From positions 1 to 64,000 of the forward strand of contig JAICQQ010000006.1 in the NCBI GenBank assembly GCA_025937785.1: a stretch of 64,000 nucleotides of DNA. The letters run 5' to 3'. Numbering within the stretch: the first letter of the stretch is position 1; every line of letters begins with the position of its first letter. This stretch comes from Polyangiaceae bacterium (GTDB taxonomy: Bacteria; Myxococcota_A; Polyangia; Polyangiales; Polyangiaceae). Under the pieces are notes generated by a model that saw only the letters and a list, made by a program, of their open reading frames with translations, was not told the DNA's origin and did not search any database. Below, piece by piece: positions 50,822-60,918 of this stretch. Position numbers and translations under genes: made by a program.

Positions 50822-52236
50822 AGCTTTGGGCAAGGCACAAGAAGAAGTGGCTGGCGCTCGTGCTCACCACCGCGTCCGTGGCCGCCCTCCATGCCGGCAT
50901 CCGCTGGCGAGCCCACGTGACCCCACCCAGCGTCCAGGTCACCGAGCAGGCGCTGGTGCAGGCGGCCGATGGCGGGCGCAGCTTTGGTTCGGCGAGACTC
51001 ACCCGCCGAGGCGCGATCTGGGAAGCGCGTTTATCGGGAACGCCGGCAGAGATCGGCTTTTCTCACGCGCATCTCATGCAGCAACAGATGATCCAAAACG
51101 AGCGCGTGCTACTCGATCATTTCGAGCGCGTCGTCCCCAGCGTCGTGCTGCGCGCGGCGCTCCTCGATCTGGCGTTGTTGCGTTACGGCAACGTGTCCCG
51201 CGGCATGAGCCCCGCCCGGCTCGAAGAATTGGCCGCCATGGCCCGAGGCTTCTCGCCCGATCCGTTCGCCGGATTTTTCGCGACGTTCCAGCGCTTCGTC
51301 TACCTGAACGCGCTCTACGACATCGCCCTTTCGTTCGAGCACTCTCCGCTGATCGGCTGCACCAGCTTCGTGCTCCCCGCGGCAGACGCCAGCGCCGGTG
51401 CCGGTGCGCTCTTGGCGCGGAACTTCGATTTCGAGGTCGACCCGATCTTCGATCGCGACAAGGCCGTTTTTCTGGTGCGCGAGACCGGCAAGATCCCGTT
51501 CGCCTCCGTGGCCTGGCCGGGCCTCGTCGGAGTCATGAGCGGCATGAATCAAGCGGGCGTCGCGGTGGTGGTCCATGGAGCGCGCGCCGCTGAGCCCAGC
51601 GCCGACGGCGAGCCCGTCGTGCACGCCCTCAGACGCGTACTCAGCGAAGCCGACAGCACCGAACGAGCACTCAGCGTGCTCGCCGAACGCGGCGTCATGG
51701 TCTCGCACCTCGTGATCCTGGTCGACGCCAGCGGCGACGGGGCCGTGGTCGAGCGCGCGCCGGGTCATCCCGACCACGTCCGCCGTCTCGAAGGTCGCGC
51801 GAGCGTCACCAACCACTTCGAAGGCCCGCTCGAGGACGATGCCAAGAACCTGCGCGTCCGCCAGGAAACGTCGACGCTCGCTCGGCGCGCTCGCGCTGAC
51901 GAGCTGCTGGCTGCCCTGCCCGCCAGCGTGACGGTCGCCGACGCTGTCCAGCTCTTGCGTGACCGAGCAGGAGCCCGCGGCCAGCCCCTGGCGCTCGGCG
52001 ACCGCAACGCCATCGACGCGCTCATCGCCACCCACGGCGTCGTGATGGATACCGGCAAACGGCAGCTCTGGGTGAGCGAGGGCCCGCACTTGCTCGGCCG
52101 CTTCGTGCTGTTCGACATGAACACGCTCTGGAGCGCGGCCCCGCCGAAGCCCGAAGAAATCGTCGCGATCCCGGCGGACCCGGCGCTCCAGAGCGCAGAG
52201 GTTCGACGCCACCTCGAGCGCGACCGGCCGCGCTGA
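50818..52236 (+). CDS. Membrane-anchored C45-type (acyltransferase/Ntn-hydrolase) family protein
   Basis: GCTSFVLPAADASAGAGALLARNFDF (candidate Cys nucleophile), NQAGVAVVVHG, N-terminal TM; GTGA overlap with the GT2 gene. Confidence 0.82.
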   Translation: MKLWARHKKKWLALVLTTASVAALHAGIRWRAHVTPPSVQVTEQALVQAADGGRSFGSARLTRRGAIWEARLSGTPAEIGFSHAHLMQQQMIQNERVLLDHFERVVPSVVLRAALLDLALLRYGNVSRGMSPARLEELAAMARGFSPDPFAGFFATFQRFVYLNALYDIALSFEHSPLIGCTSFVLPAADASAGAGALLARNFDFEVDPIFDRDKAVFLVRETGKIPFASVAWPGLVGVMSGMNQAGVAVVVHGARAAEPSADGEPVVHALRRVLSEADSTERALSVLAERGVMVSHLVILVDASGDGAVVERAPGHPDHVRRLEGRASVTNHFEGPLEDDAKNLRVRQETSTLARRARADELLAALPASVTVADAVQLLRDRAGARGQPLALGDRNAIDALIATHGVVMDTGKRQLWVSEGPHLLGRFVLFDMNTLWSAAPPKPEEIVAIPADPALQSAEVRRHLERDRPR

Positions 52237-52473
52237 AGCGTCATTCTGAGCGACCGATCCCCCCGACTGCAGGTAGCCGCATGCCTCCGCCAGTCGGAGC
52301 GCCATCAGCGTCTCCCGCGCCTAACTTACCGCAGCTCGAGCGAGATGAAGTTATCGAATTGATAACTACTCGTCCCGAACCTGCTCCTCGTCCCGAGCCC
52401 GAGCCGAAGCCGCTGGGGCCCGCGTGGCCACCTCGACCCATCCTGAGTCGTGCGCCGCAGCGAGCCCCGGGCT

Positions 52474-52512
52474 CCTCCCCCGTTTGGCGCGCAGCGCCAA
52501 ACTTGGGGGAGG
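52474..52512. terminator. Strong stem-loop between convergent genes
   Basis: CCTCCCCC-GTTTGGCG-CGCAG-CGCCAAAC-TT-GGGGGAGG. Confidence 0.65.
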
Positions 52513-52549
52513 CGGCGCGCGCTCGCGCGCCGGGTGGGGGCAGCCTGGG

Positions 52550-53698
52550 TCAGGGCCGATCCAGCCCGAACCAGGCCCCGCCGCACGCCAGCGAGAACGC
52601 CAACGGCGCGATCAGGACCGCCACCACCAGCGCCACCGGTTCGGTGACGCTGAGCATGAACATCACGAAGGCGATCGCCGCGCCGCTGGCGAGCGCGGGT
52701 TCGAGCACGCTCTCTGCGGAGCTGGCGCGTGCGATGAGGTAGCCGGACAGTGGGAACGCCAACAGTACCGCCGACCCGAGCAGCACCAGCGGGCCCGAAG
52801 CCTGCAGATCGGACTCGTTGGCGAGCGTGAAGTCGATCCCGAGGCGGTGACCCAGATAGATCGCAGCTGCGAGCGACGCGATCACCACCCCGAGCGTGAC
52901 CAGCGCACCCAGGGCGATCCAGTGCAGCATCAGCGGGCGCTCCTTGCGCGCAATCGCACGGCGCATCTCGCTCAGACTCGGCGGTGAGAGCAGCGAAAAC
53001 TTCGAAGAAGCGTCGGCGGCGTCGCTGTCGGGCGCCACCGAACGCAGCACGATCCAGGCGGCGCCGAGCATGAAACCCAGCAGCGGGACTGCGACCCAGA
53101 GCAACGCGGGGCCTCGCGCTAGCATCAGGTGGTCGTACAGGCCGTGCAGCAACACGGCAGCGCTCCACGCGAGCGGAAACCAGCGATCGCGCCCGCCGTA
53201 GCCGGCCCCGAGCGCGAAGCCCCATAGCCCGGCGAAGAACAGGTGCGCCGGCGCGAGCGTGAGGATACGCACGGCTACCAGCACATCGAACGGAGTAGAC
53301 AGCGCGAGCACGGAAGCTTCGCCCGCTGCAAACCCCGCCCCAGCGCACATCGCGAACGCCAAGCCCAGGCGTGCAGTGAGCAGCTGCCGCCGGACGTACA
53401 AAGGCCACACCACGAGTGCCTTGAGCGCCTCTTCGAGCGGCGCCGCCATCAGGAGCATCGCGGAGAGCGCGGGCCCCGCCCCCACCTCGCCCGCTTGAAA
53501 CGACAGCTCCATCCAGTCGAGCGCGAGGGGTTCGCCGTAGGCGGCAAGCGCGCCGAACAGTACCCCGCCCGCCAGCATGAAGTAGGCGGGCCGACGCGGC
53601 AGCAAGCGCACGCGCTCCATCCGATGCCACACTACGTGGCAGAGCCCGAGGGGGAGCGCGCCGAGCACCAGCGCCGCGAGCACGCTCGACGCCGTCAT
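52550..53698 (-). CDS. PrsW family intramembrane metalloprotease
   Basis: APLEEALKALVVWPLYVRR, CAGAGFAAGEASVLAL, AAVLLHGLYDHL; multi-TM. Confidence 0.85.
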   Translation of the reverse strand: MTASSVLAALVLGALPLGLCHVVWHRMERVRLLPRRPAYFMLAGGVLFGALAAYGEPLALDWMELSFQAGEVGAGPALSAMLLMAAPLEEALKALVVWPLYVRRQLLTARLGLAFAMCAGAGFAAGEASVLALSTPFDVLVAVRILTLAPAHLFFAGLWGFALGAGYGGRDRWFPLAWSAAVLLHGLYDHLMLARGPALLWVAVPLLGFMLGAAWIVLRSVAPDSDAADASSKFSLLSPPSLSEMRRAIARKERPLMLHWIALGALVTLGVVIASLAAAIYLGHRLGIDFTLANESDLQASGPLVLLGSAVLLAFPLSGYLIARASSAESVLEPALASGAAIAFVMFMLSVTEPVALVVAVLIAPLAFSLACGGAWFGLDRP

Positions 53699-53700
53699 TG

Positions 53701-54492
53701 CTAGAAATGCAAGCCCACGACGGCGGTCGGGGTGAACGCCGCACCAACGCTGGAACCGTCCTCGGCGTAGACGGCGAGGGAACCGCTGGTGCCGGCCGGA
53801 ACATCCAGCGCAGAGCGACTCAGGAACAGCGCCTCGCCGCCAAGGTTGACTCCCAGCGAGAAGGTGTTGCTGAAGTAGTAGTCGAGGCCCGCGCTCGCGC
53901 GCACGTCGAAACCACTCACCGCAAGATCGGATAAACCGGACGAGCCGCCGCCAGAGTCAGTCTGAAACCCGCCCAGCGACACGTAGCCAGCGCTCAGCGC
54001 GAAGTACAGATCGAGCTTGCCCAGCGGGACGTGAAAAGCGCCTTCTGCATTGACCGACCACATGTTCCAGGCGTCGAAGCTGCCGTAACGAAAGCGCGCG
54101 CCGAGCGTGATCACGAACAACCTCACGCCCAGGCCGCCACCAAACACCAGCCCGCTCTGGTTGTTTTCGACCACGGTACCATCGACCAGGTCGCCGTCGC
54201 TCAGCGCTTGCAGTCCCACGATCTGATAGCCGACCTCGCCATTCAGCCAGACGAACTCCAGACCGCGACCGGTGTCCTCGGAGTCCGCCTTCTCGAGCTC
54301 TGTCTCTACTTGAGCTTCCCCCGCCGGCTGCTGTGTCGGCTGCTGCGAGTCGACCGCCTCCGGCGGACGCAACCCACCCGCCTCCAAGTTGCTCGGCGGG
54401 GACGCCGGGGTGGTGCCAGCAGGGGCTTCTTGAGCGCCAGCGGAAGCCGCCGACGAGAGCAGTAGTGCGCAGCTCAGCGAGTGGACTCTCAT
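53701..54492 (-). CDS. Hypothetical outer-membrane beta-barrel protein
   Basis: Signal peptide; repeated amphipathic strands; C-terminal VVGLHF. Confidence 0.7.
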   Translation of the reverse strand: MRVHSLSCALLLSSAASAGAQEAPAGTTPASPPSNLEAGGLRPPEAVDSQQPTQQPAGEAQVETELEKADSEDTGRGLEFVWLNGEVGYQIVGLQALSDGDLVDGTVVENNQSGLVFGGGLGVRLFVITLGARFRYGSFDAWNMWSVNAEGAFHVPLGKLDLYFALSAGYVSLGGFQTDSGGGSSGLSDLAVSGFDVRASAGLDYYFSNTFSLGVNLGGEALFLSRSALDVPAGTSGSLAVYAEDGSSVGAAFTPTAVVGLHF

Positions 54493-54571
54493 GCCGGCAA
54501 GAGTAGCAGCGGAACGCGCTCGGACCCAAGCGGTCCGCGGGGATCGGCTATCGAGCCGCCCATCGAGCGCG

Positions 54572-56284
54572 CTACTCTTCGGCGGCGCCGCTTCCGGCGC
54601 GGCAGTCGGGCGCGAGCTTTTTGGTGGGCGTCCGATTCACGTACCGTCCGCGCAGGTGCGTCACGTACGCACAGCTCCGATCGCGCTTGAGCTTGGCTTC
54701 GGCGTCCGCCGCGTAGGTCGCGGGAGCTTTCGAAAGCCAGTCGTAGCTGCCACCGAGCCGCGCGACCGCGTCTTCGAAATTGGGCAGCCGATCGCCTCGC
54801 CGGATCAAGCGATCTTCGAGATAGACGGAGTAGATGAGCCGGAGCGCCTTCTTCTCCTTCGACCGCTTTTCGACGATGGGCAGCCCGCGCACGTAAGCGT
54901 TACTGTAGTGGTACTGCGCCGCTTCCACGCCGCGAAGCGGAAAGCCTTTGCGAAAGGTGCGAGCGCCGTTCGCTTGGTAGTAGTGATTGGCTATCAGCGC
55001 CGCCGACACCACGGCACACAGCGGAGCCAGAGCGATGACCACTACACGCGCCCAGCGACCCGCTGCGGGTCCGAGGGACCAGCGCCCGCGAACCCAGAGA
55101 GCGATTCGCTTCACTCCACGCCGCGCGAGCCCGACGAAGAACGCCGAATTAGTGGCCATGAGCAGGGGGCAGAGCACGATCATGTAACGTGGCTCGTTGC
55201 TGAGCCAGACCTTGATCGGCGAGATCTGGCGAATCGCGAAGGTCGTGAGGATCAACTGCAAGAAGACGATGAGCGCCACGGCTTTCGCCGGCGTTTGCTG
55301 CGCGAACACCGCCAGCCCCAGCGAGGTACCGAGGAACATGAACAGCGGAAACTTGATGCTCTCCCACGCGACCTGATAGCGCTCGAGGAGTTTCCAGAGC
55401 AGCGCCATCAGGTCGAGTTCTTTCTCGGCTTGTCGCGCGCTCTTCGCGACGGCGTCGGTGACGCTGTCCGCGCCTTGCACGCTGGTCGTCGCTTTGTGAA
55501 TCGTGCGCACCACGCCCCGGATGGTGCCGCCGCGATGTGATTCGGAGATGACGGCGAACTGCGAGCTGTATTCGGTGAAGATGTTGTACCAGAGCGTCTC
55601 GAGCAGGAAGCAGCCCACGAGGGCGGCTGCGAGCGCAAGCACGTCGCGACGAGCACCCCCGAAGAACCACGCCGCGAGCAGAATCCCTGGGGCGAACAGC
55701 AGGTTCGAGACCTTCGCCAGGTAAGCCCCGAACAAGAATAGGCCCACCAGAGCCAACAGCACACGCCGCCATCGGAGCGGGCCTTGGTAGCGCAGGTACC
55801 ACAACAGAAAGTAGACCGCGCCAGCCACGTAGGTGGCCTCGAACGCCTCGGGAAGCAGCTGCGAGCCGGCGCGCTCCATGGGTTCGAGGGTCAGAAACCA
55901 GAGCGCCGCGACGAGGCCGGCAAGTCTACCCCCCAGCTCTTGCCCCAGCTTGTAGCAGAACACGACGCCCAGCGTCGCCGCTGCGACCGGAGCGATGAAG
56001 TACACCGGCGCGCCGGTGCCCCAGATCTTCTGCGCGACGTACGCCCAGAAGTTGATGCCGAAGCGGGCCAGGTGATGGTTCCACGGGATCTCTTTGAAGG
56101 AGTTCGCGAACGACCACTGCTTGACGAAGAACCACTTGCGGATCGCGTCGCCCCCCGCCTCGATGTCCCACAGCGTCAGCCGGCGCACCCAAAGCGACAG
56201 CAAGATCAGCGCGGTGACGATGACGAGATCTTGCCAGTGACGCTTGAAGACACCCAGAGCGTTTGCCATGAGGGCACGCTGCAT
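54572..56284 (-). CDS. Multi-TM GT-C/PMT-like glycosyltransferase family protein
   Basis: N-terminal loop with WDIEAGGDAIRKWFFVKQW; about 10 hydrophobic segments. Confidence 0.7.
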   Translation of the reverse strand: MQRALMANALGVFKRHWQDLVIVTALILLSLWVRRLTLWDIEAGGDAIRKWFFVKQWSFANSFKEIPWNHHLARFGINFWAYVAQKIWGTGAPVYFIAPVAAATLGVVFCYKLGQELGGRLAGLVAALWFLTLEPMERAGSQLLPEAFEATYVAGAVYFLLWYLRYQGPLRWRRVLLALVGLFLFGAYLAKVSNLLFAPGILLAAWFFGGARRDVLALAAALVGCFLLETLWYNIFTEYSSQFAVISESHRGGTIRGVVRTIHKATTSVQGADSVTDAVAKSARQAEKELDLMALLWKLLERYQVAWESIKFPLFMFLGTSLGLAVFAQQTPAKAVALIVFLQLILTTFAIRQISPIKVWLSNEPRYMIVLCPLLMATNSAFFVGLARRGVKRIALWVRGRWSLGPAAGRWARVVVIALAPLCAVVSAALIANHYYQANGARTFRKGFPLRGVEAAQYHYSNAYVRGLPIVEKRSKEKKALRLIYSVYLEDRLIRRGDRLPNFEDAVARLGGSYDWLSKAPATYAADAEAKLKRDRSCAYVTHLRGRYVNRTPTKKLAPDCRAGSGAAEE

Positions 56285-56399
56285 CCCCGACCCTTACCCC
56301 ATCCCAATCGTTGCTGTCCAGCTGACGCAGCCCCTGCGCCTGGCCCCAGTTTTCTGGGGACTTCCCGCGGAGACGGTGCTAGCAGGCCATGGGACCCTG

Positions 56400-58262
56400 A
56401 TGGGACTTGTCGAGCGCGTCACGCATATTCTGGGAGCACTGCGTGCGTCCGTGGCGAGCATCCTCACGCCTTTCGGTACGCGGCTCGCGCGGGCGCTCGC
56501 GCCGGTTGGGGCACCACTCGGGCGCATCGGCAGGCGTTGCGGGCGTCTGTTCCTGCACGCCCGCGCGCAGCGAGCGCTGCACATCGTGAGCGCTGTGGCC
56601 GTACTCGCCAGCTTCGCGGCCTACGCCAGTGTGTGGCTGGGCTTCAACCAGCCGATGCTTCTGAACCCCGACCTGCAGTCGGATGACGCCCGTACGATCC
56701 TGATTCCGTTCCATCGCTACGACAGCGACCCCGCCCTCGCGGACGACCCCATTGCCAACGAGATGCTGGACATGGTCCCGCTCGGTGTGCACGCACTTTA
56801 TCGGGTACTGGTCCCGTTCAGCGACGTGTTCGTCGCCCCCAAGATCGTCCAGGCGCTCGCGTTCGCGCTGATACTCGTCGCCGGTGCCGTCTTGTGGCGC
56901 TCGCGCCGCGCGGGTCTCGGTGCCGGTGTGCTGCTGGTGTTCTTTCTGCTTCACGACTGGTTCGCGGTCGAGCGCATCTCGGGGGGCCTGCCCAGGGCTT
57001 TTGGGTTCCCGTGCTTCGCCCTGTGGCTCGCAGGTATCCTCGCCAACAATCGCTGGGCGCGTTTCGGAGCCCCGCTCATCAGCGCCGTCAGCTACCCCAC
57101 GGTCCTGCTGCTGATTCTGGCGGCCGAGGGGTTGTACGCGGTGCGAGGTCTCGGTAGTTCGAGCGCTCGGGTCGTCTGGCGACGACTCCGCCGCTACGCG
57201 GTGCTCTGTGCCGCCTGCCTCGTCGCGGTGTTGCCTGCAGCGCTCGGGAGCGGCGACGGAGGGCCGGTACACACGCTCGAACAGGCGCAGCTCGAGCCGG
57301 CGTTTGGCAAATCGGGCCGGCTCTGGATTCTACCGTTCGCCGAACCGAGCAAGGTCTTTCTCGAGACCTACATCGATCAGCTGTTGCCCAGGGGAGAGTC
57401 GCCCGTCGACGCCGTCCGCGACGCCTACGGCAACAACGCCGAAGTGTGGGCGACGACTCTGTTCGCGGGCCTGCTGCTCTTGGGGTTGATGCGCCTGGGC
57501 CCCAGCCCGACGGTCGCGCTCGCCTTCACTGCCGGCGCCGTGATCTTGTACCTGCTCTCGCGCGTACTGGCGTTCTCACTCTACTCGCCCGAGCGCTACT
57601 ACAGCTTCGGTATGCGAATGGCCGCAATGGCGCTGTTGATCAGTGTACCGGCGCGGTTGTTCCCGGCGCTGCGGCGCCGCCCACGCGCGATTTTGACCAA
57701 CAGCGTGGCGGCGCTCGTACTGCTCTTGGTGTGGACGACCACGGGGCACGGTCAGAAGGCGCCGAGCGGTATGTTCGTGAACGCGAACGATGAGCGTCCG
57801 CTCCACGACTTCGTGCGGACCTTGCCCAAGAACGCGCGCTTTGCCTCACATCCCATGGACGGCGACGGCATCCCCTACTTCGGCGCGCGCGCCACGATGG
57901 GCACTTTCGAGACGTTGCAGCCATGGTTCGTGGACTCTTGGCGCCGCCAAAAAGATCGCTGCCACGCCACCCTGCGTGCGATGTACGCGACGCAGCAGAG
58001 CGACGTACTGGCTTACGCCAAGGAGCACGGCGTGACGCACTTCTTGGTCAACCAGCAGCGCTATCGCTCTAATTTCGCGGCCAAATCAGCGTCGTTTCAA
58101 CCGTTCACGAGCTACGCGCGTACCCTGGTTTCGGGCCACACACGGCAAGACTTCGTCATGGGCAAAGTACCCAAGAGCGCCATCGTCTTTCAAACCAGCA
58201 AGTGGCAGGTCGTCGACGCCGAAAAGCTCCGCCAAGCCTGGCAATCCGGCGCAGCGCCATAA
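56400..58262 (+). CDS. Multi-TM membrane protein, GT-C-like
   Basis: Many hydrophobic segments; soluble C-terminal domain; ATG 56400 proposed. Confidence 0.7.
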   Translation: MGLVERVTHILGALRASVASILTPFGTRLARALAPVGAPLGRIGRRCGRLFLHARAQRALHIVSAVAVLASFAAYASVWLGFNQPMLLNPDLQSDDARTILIPFHRYDSDPALADDPIANEMLDMVPLGVHALYRVLVPFSDVFVAPKIVQALAFALILVAGAVLWRSRRAGLGAGVLLVFFLLHDWFAVERISGGLPRAFGFPCFALWLAGILANNRWARFGAPLISAVSYPTVLLLILAAEGLYAVRGLGSSSARVVWRRLRRYAVLCAACLVAVLPAALGSGDGGPVHTLEQAQLEPAFGKSGRLWILPFAEPSKVFLETYIDQLLPRGESPVDAVRDAYGNNAEVWATTLFAGLLLLGLMRLGPSPTVALAFTAGAVILYLLSRVLAFSLYSPERYYSFGMRMAAMALLISVPARLFPALRRRPRAILTNSVAALVLLLVWTTTGHGQKAPSGMFVNANDERPLHDFVRTLPKNARFASHPMDGDGIPYFGARATMGTFETLQPWFVDSWRRQKDRCHATLRAMYATQQSDVLAYAKEHGVTHFLVNQQRYRSNFAAKSASFQPFTSYARTLVSGHTRQDFVMGKVPKSAIVFQTSKWQVVDAEKLRQAWQSGAAP

Positions 58263-58276
58263 CGACTCGAGCGTTC

Positions 58277-59146
58277 CTAGGGCTCGTGGGTTTCGAAGCG
58301 ACCGAGTACGCTGTCGTCTTCGATGCGGCGGCACAGCTCGTGGAGCTCGGTCAGGCGGGGGCCGCCCCAGCGCAAGTCGTCGAGGCTTTCGGGGAGCGGG
58401 ACGTCGAGGCGTAAGGTGGCGAGCTTTCGGTAGAGCAGGCTCGCGTCGCGTAGCTCGCGTAGGTTGGCTGCGAGGGCCGGCGCACCGCGGACCTTGACCG
58501 TCCACGCGCGGTCGTCGTCGGGAATGTGTTCGAGGTGCCCGTACTCAGCCAGCACACACGCGGCGGATTTGGCGCCCCACCGCGGGATGCCGGGAATGCC
58601 GTCGGCGGTGTCGCCCACCAGCGCCAGATAGTCCGGGACCGATGCCGGTGATATTCCCAGTTTTTCGATGACCCCGGCCTCGTCGTAAGTTCGGTTGCGC
58701 AGGCGGTCGTGCGTAACGACGCGTTGACCACGCACACACTGCAGAAGATCCTTGTCCGGACTCAGAATCACGACTTGCTCGACGTCGGGGGCAAAACGGG
58801 CTGCCGCAGTCGCGAGCGCATCGTCGGCTTCGAACTCGACCATCGGCCAGCACACGAACCCGAGCGCACGCACCGCGGCTTCTGCCAGCGGGAACTGCGA
58901 CCACAGCGCGGGATCGATGCCCTCGCCCGTCTTGTATCCCAAAAAGAGTTCGTTACGGAAGGACTCGATCACGTGGTCGAAGGCGCACGCTACATGCGTC
59001 ACGCCGGGCTGCCGGGCAAACCCCGCCAGGCTCAACAAGAGCGAGCGCGTCGCCCCCACCTCTTCACCAGAAGCGGTGAGCTTACTCGGGGCCCCGTAGA
59101 ACGCGCGAAAAAGCTCGTAGGTACCGTCGAACAGGTGCGCTTTCAC
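58277..59146 (-). CDS. 5'-3' exonuclease (FEN/Pol I N-terminal type)
   Basis: LFDGTYELFRAFYG, FEADDALATAAARF, SPDKDLLQ, LVGDTADGIPGIPRWGAKSA. Confidence 0.92.
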   Translation of the reverse strand: MKAHLFDGTYELFRAFYGAPSKLTASGEEVGATRSLLLSLAGFARQPGVTHVACAFDHVIESFRNELFLGYKTGEGIDPALWSQFPLAEAAVRALGFVCWPMVEFEADDALATAAARFAPDVEQVVILSPDKDLLQCVRGQRVVTHDRLRNRTYDEAGVIEKLGISPASVPDYLALVGDTADGIPGIPRWGAKSAACVLAEYGHLEHIPDDDRAWTVKVRGAPALAANLRELRDASLLYRKLATLRLDVPLPESLDDLRWGGPRLTELHELCRRIEDDSVLGRFETHEP

Positions 59147-59431
59147 CGTGCATCCTTGGCCAAGCGGACGCCCTCGATGAACAGCTGGCGCGACGTGCGC
59201 TGCAAGCGCTGGTCCAGTTCGGCGGCAAGCATCGGACTTTCAGCTTAACTCGAAACGCCCTACGCCGGCGGTGCCTCGGTGGTTCGACAGCTGCGCGCTG
59301 CGGCGTTCGGCTCCACGCTTGGTTCGCGGCATCGAACGGCTGCTTTGGGCTTTCGCTCGCGGAGCGGCTCGGGGGCAAGAGCGCGTGAAACCGGCGCTCG
59401 TCGCCGGCATTGCCACTAAATCGCCTCTTTT

Positions 59432-59454
59432 CGAGCGGTTGAGGCAACCGCTCG
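59432..59454. other. Perfect 10-bp stem inverted repeat
   Basis: CGAGCGGTTG-AGG-CAACCGCTCG. Confidence 0.6.
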
Positions 59455-59559
59455 CCGTGGCCCGGCGCGACTCTGGGACCGGGACGAAGGCGGATTAGCC
59501 CTTGCACTCTCGAAGTCCCCTAGACCAGAATGGCGCCGGAATCTCAGAGGATTACGATT

Positions 59560-59907
59560 ATGCGTCTTGCTCGTACCGTACTTATTGCGTCCAGCGTTGC
59601 GCTTCTGGGCGCTGCCAGCTGCACCCTGATCACTGACGTCGATCGCACGGACATTCCCCCTCCGAACGAGGGTAGCGGCGGCAGCAACGGCGGCTCGGGT
59701 GGCAGCGGGACCGGCGGCAGTACGACGAGCGCCGGCGGCACCAGTGCGGGCGGCAGCGGTGGAACCGAGCCTGGCGCCGGTGGCAGCGCGGGAAGCCCCG
59801 GCACCGGCGGCGCGACGAATACCACGGGCGGGGCCGCGGGTGGCGCCGGCGAAGCGGGTGGCGTCGGTGAAGCCGGTGGCGCCGGTGAAGCGGGCGCTCC
59901 CGGCTAA
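59560..59907 (+). CDS. G/S/A-rich lipoprotein
   Basis: MRLARTVLIASSVALLGAASCTLITDVDRT lipobox, then GSGGSNGG / GGAGEAGG repeats. Confidence 0.65.
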   Translation: MRLARTVLIASSVALLGAASCTLITDVDRTDIPPPNEGSGGSNGGSGGSGTGGSTTSAGGTSAGGSGGTEPGAGGSAGSPGTGGATNTTGGAAGGAGEAGGVGEAGGAGEAGAPG

Positions 59908-59960
59908 CTCACGCGCTCTCTAAATTTTCCGGGTCCCGGGACCGCTAGTGATGGTGAGGT

Positions 59961-60887
59961 ATGCTCGCCAGTCGACGCGCGTTCTTGTCGGCGTTCGCCA
60001 CCTGTGCAGTGCCCGCGGTCGCTAAAGCCCGCGTCGAGCAGGCTCCAGCGGACGAAACAGCGAGCGAATTCGCGGTCCACGAGCTGAGCTTCGATCGCGT
60101 CGAGCGCTCGATGCAGCGCGCCCGCGTCTACGTCCCACATGAACTGACAGGCGACCAGGAGTGGCCCGTCGCAGTCCTGCTTCATGGCTACGCGCAGGCG
60201 CTCGCCGACAGCCGCGCGCTGTCAGCCTGGGGCTCGGAGTACGACGCGCTGGGCGCCTATCGCAGCCTGGCGCACGGAGAGGTACCGCACACCGCAGCCC
60301 TCGGAGCCGCGCGAGTCCAGGCCATCAGCGATAGCCTGCAGGCGACACCCTTTCGAGGCATGGTATTGGTGGCGCCGGTCACGCCGATCCCATACTTTCA
60401 GCGCAACTTGGGCCAGGCCCTGACGGCCTACGCGGACTGGATGCAGCAAACGCTGCTGCCCGCCGTCGCCCAGCTAGCGCCGATTTCGACCGCGCCCGAG
60501 GCGCTAGGGCTCACCGGTGTGAGCATGGGTGGGCTCGTGGGGCTCGAGCTGATGTGGCGCTTCCCGGAACGGTTCGGTGCTTTCTGCGGCATCCAGATCG
60601 CGATCAAACGATCGCAGGCAGAGCCCTACGCGTGGCTGCTGCAGCGCGCCTTCGCACGGCTCGGCAGTGGCCGCAGCAGACCCGTGCGCGTGGTAACCTC
60701 GACGCGTGACACCTACCGCTGGTCGAACCAGGCCTTCTACCAAGCCCTGAGACGCAGCAACATCGACGCTTCGTTCGAACTCAGAGACGGCGGTCACACC
60801 TCCCGCTGGATGCGGAACGCAGGTTCCCTCGAATCGCTCTATTGGCTGGATCGGACGCTGCAGGTGCCCGAGCCCCCTCCGCGCTGA
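59961..60887 (+). CDS. Alpha/beta hydrolase, esterase-like
   Basis: VAVLLHGYAQAL and LTGVSMGGLVGLELMWRFPERFGAFCGIQ (GxSxG); C-terminal H in DGGHTSRWM. Confidence 0.85.
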   Translation: MLASRRAFLSAFATCAVPAVAKARVEQAPADETASEFAVHELSFDRVERSMQRARVYVPHELTGDQEWPVAVLLHGYAQALADSRALSAWGSEYDALGAYRSLAHGEVPHTAALGAARVQAISDSLQATPFRGMVLVAPVTPIPYFQRNLGQALTAYADWMQQTLLPAVAQLAPISTAPEALGLTGVSMGGLVGLELMWRFPERFGAFCGIQIAIKRSQAEPYAWLLQRAFARLGSGRSRPVRVVTSTRDTYRWSNQAFYQALRRSNIDASFELRDGGHTSRWMRNAGSLESLYWLDRTLQVPEPPPR

Positions 60888-60918
60888 GCGTTGCCGGCTC
60901 AAAAGCCTGCGCTCGCCG

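Noticed and set aside
52326-53804. 492-aa minus ORF overlapping the PrsW gene in another frame
   Set aside because: Arg/Ala-rich out-of-frame reading; the PrsW frame has coherent TM segments and motifs.
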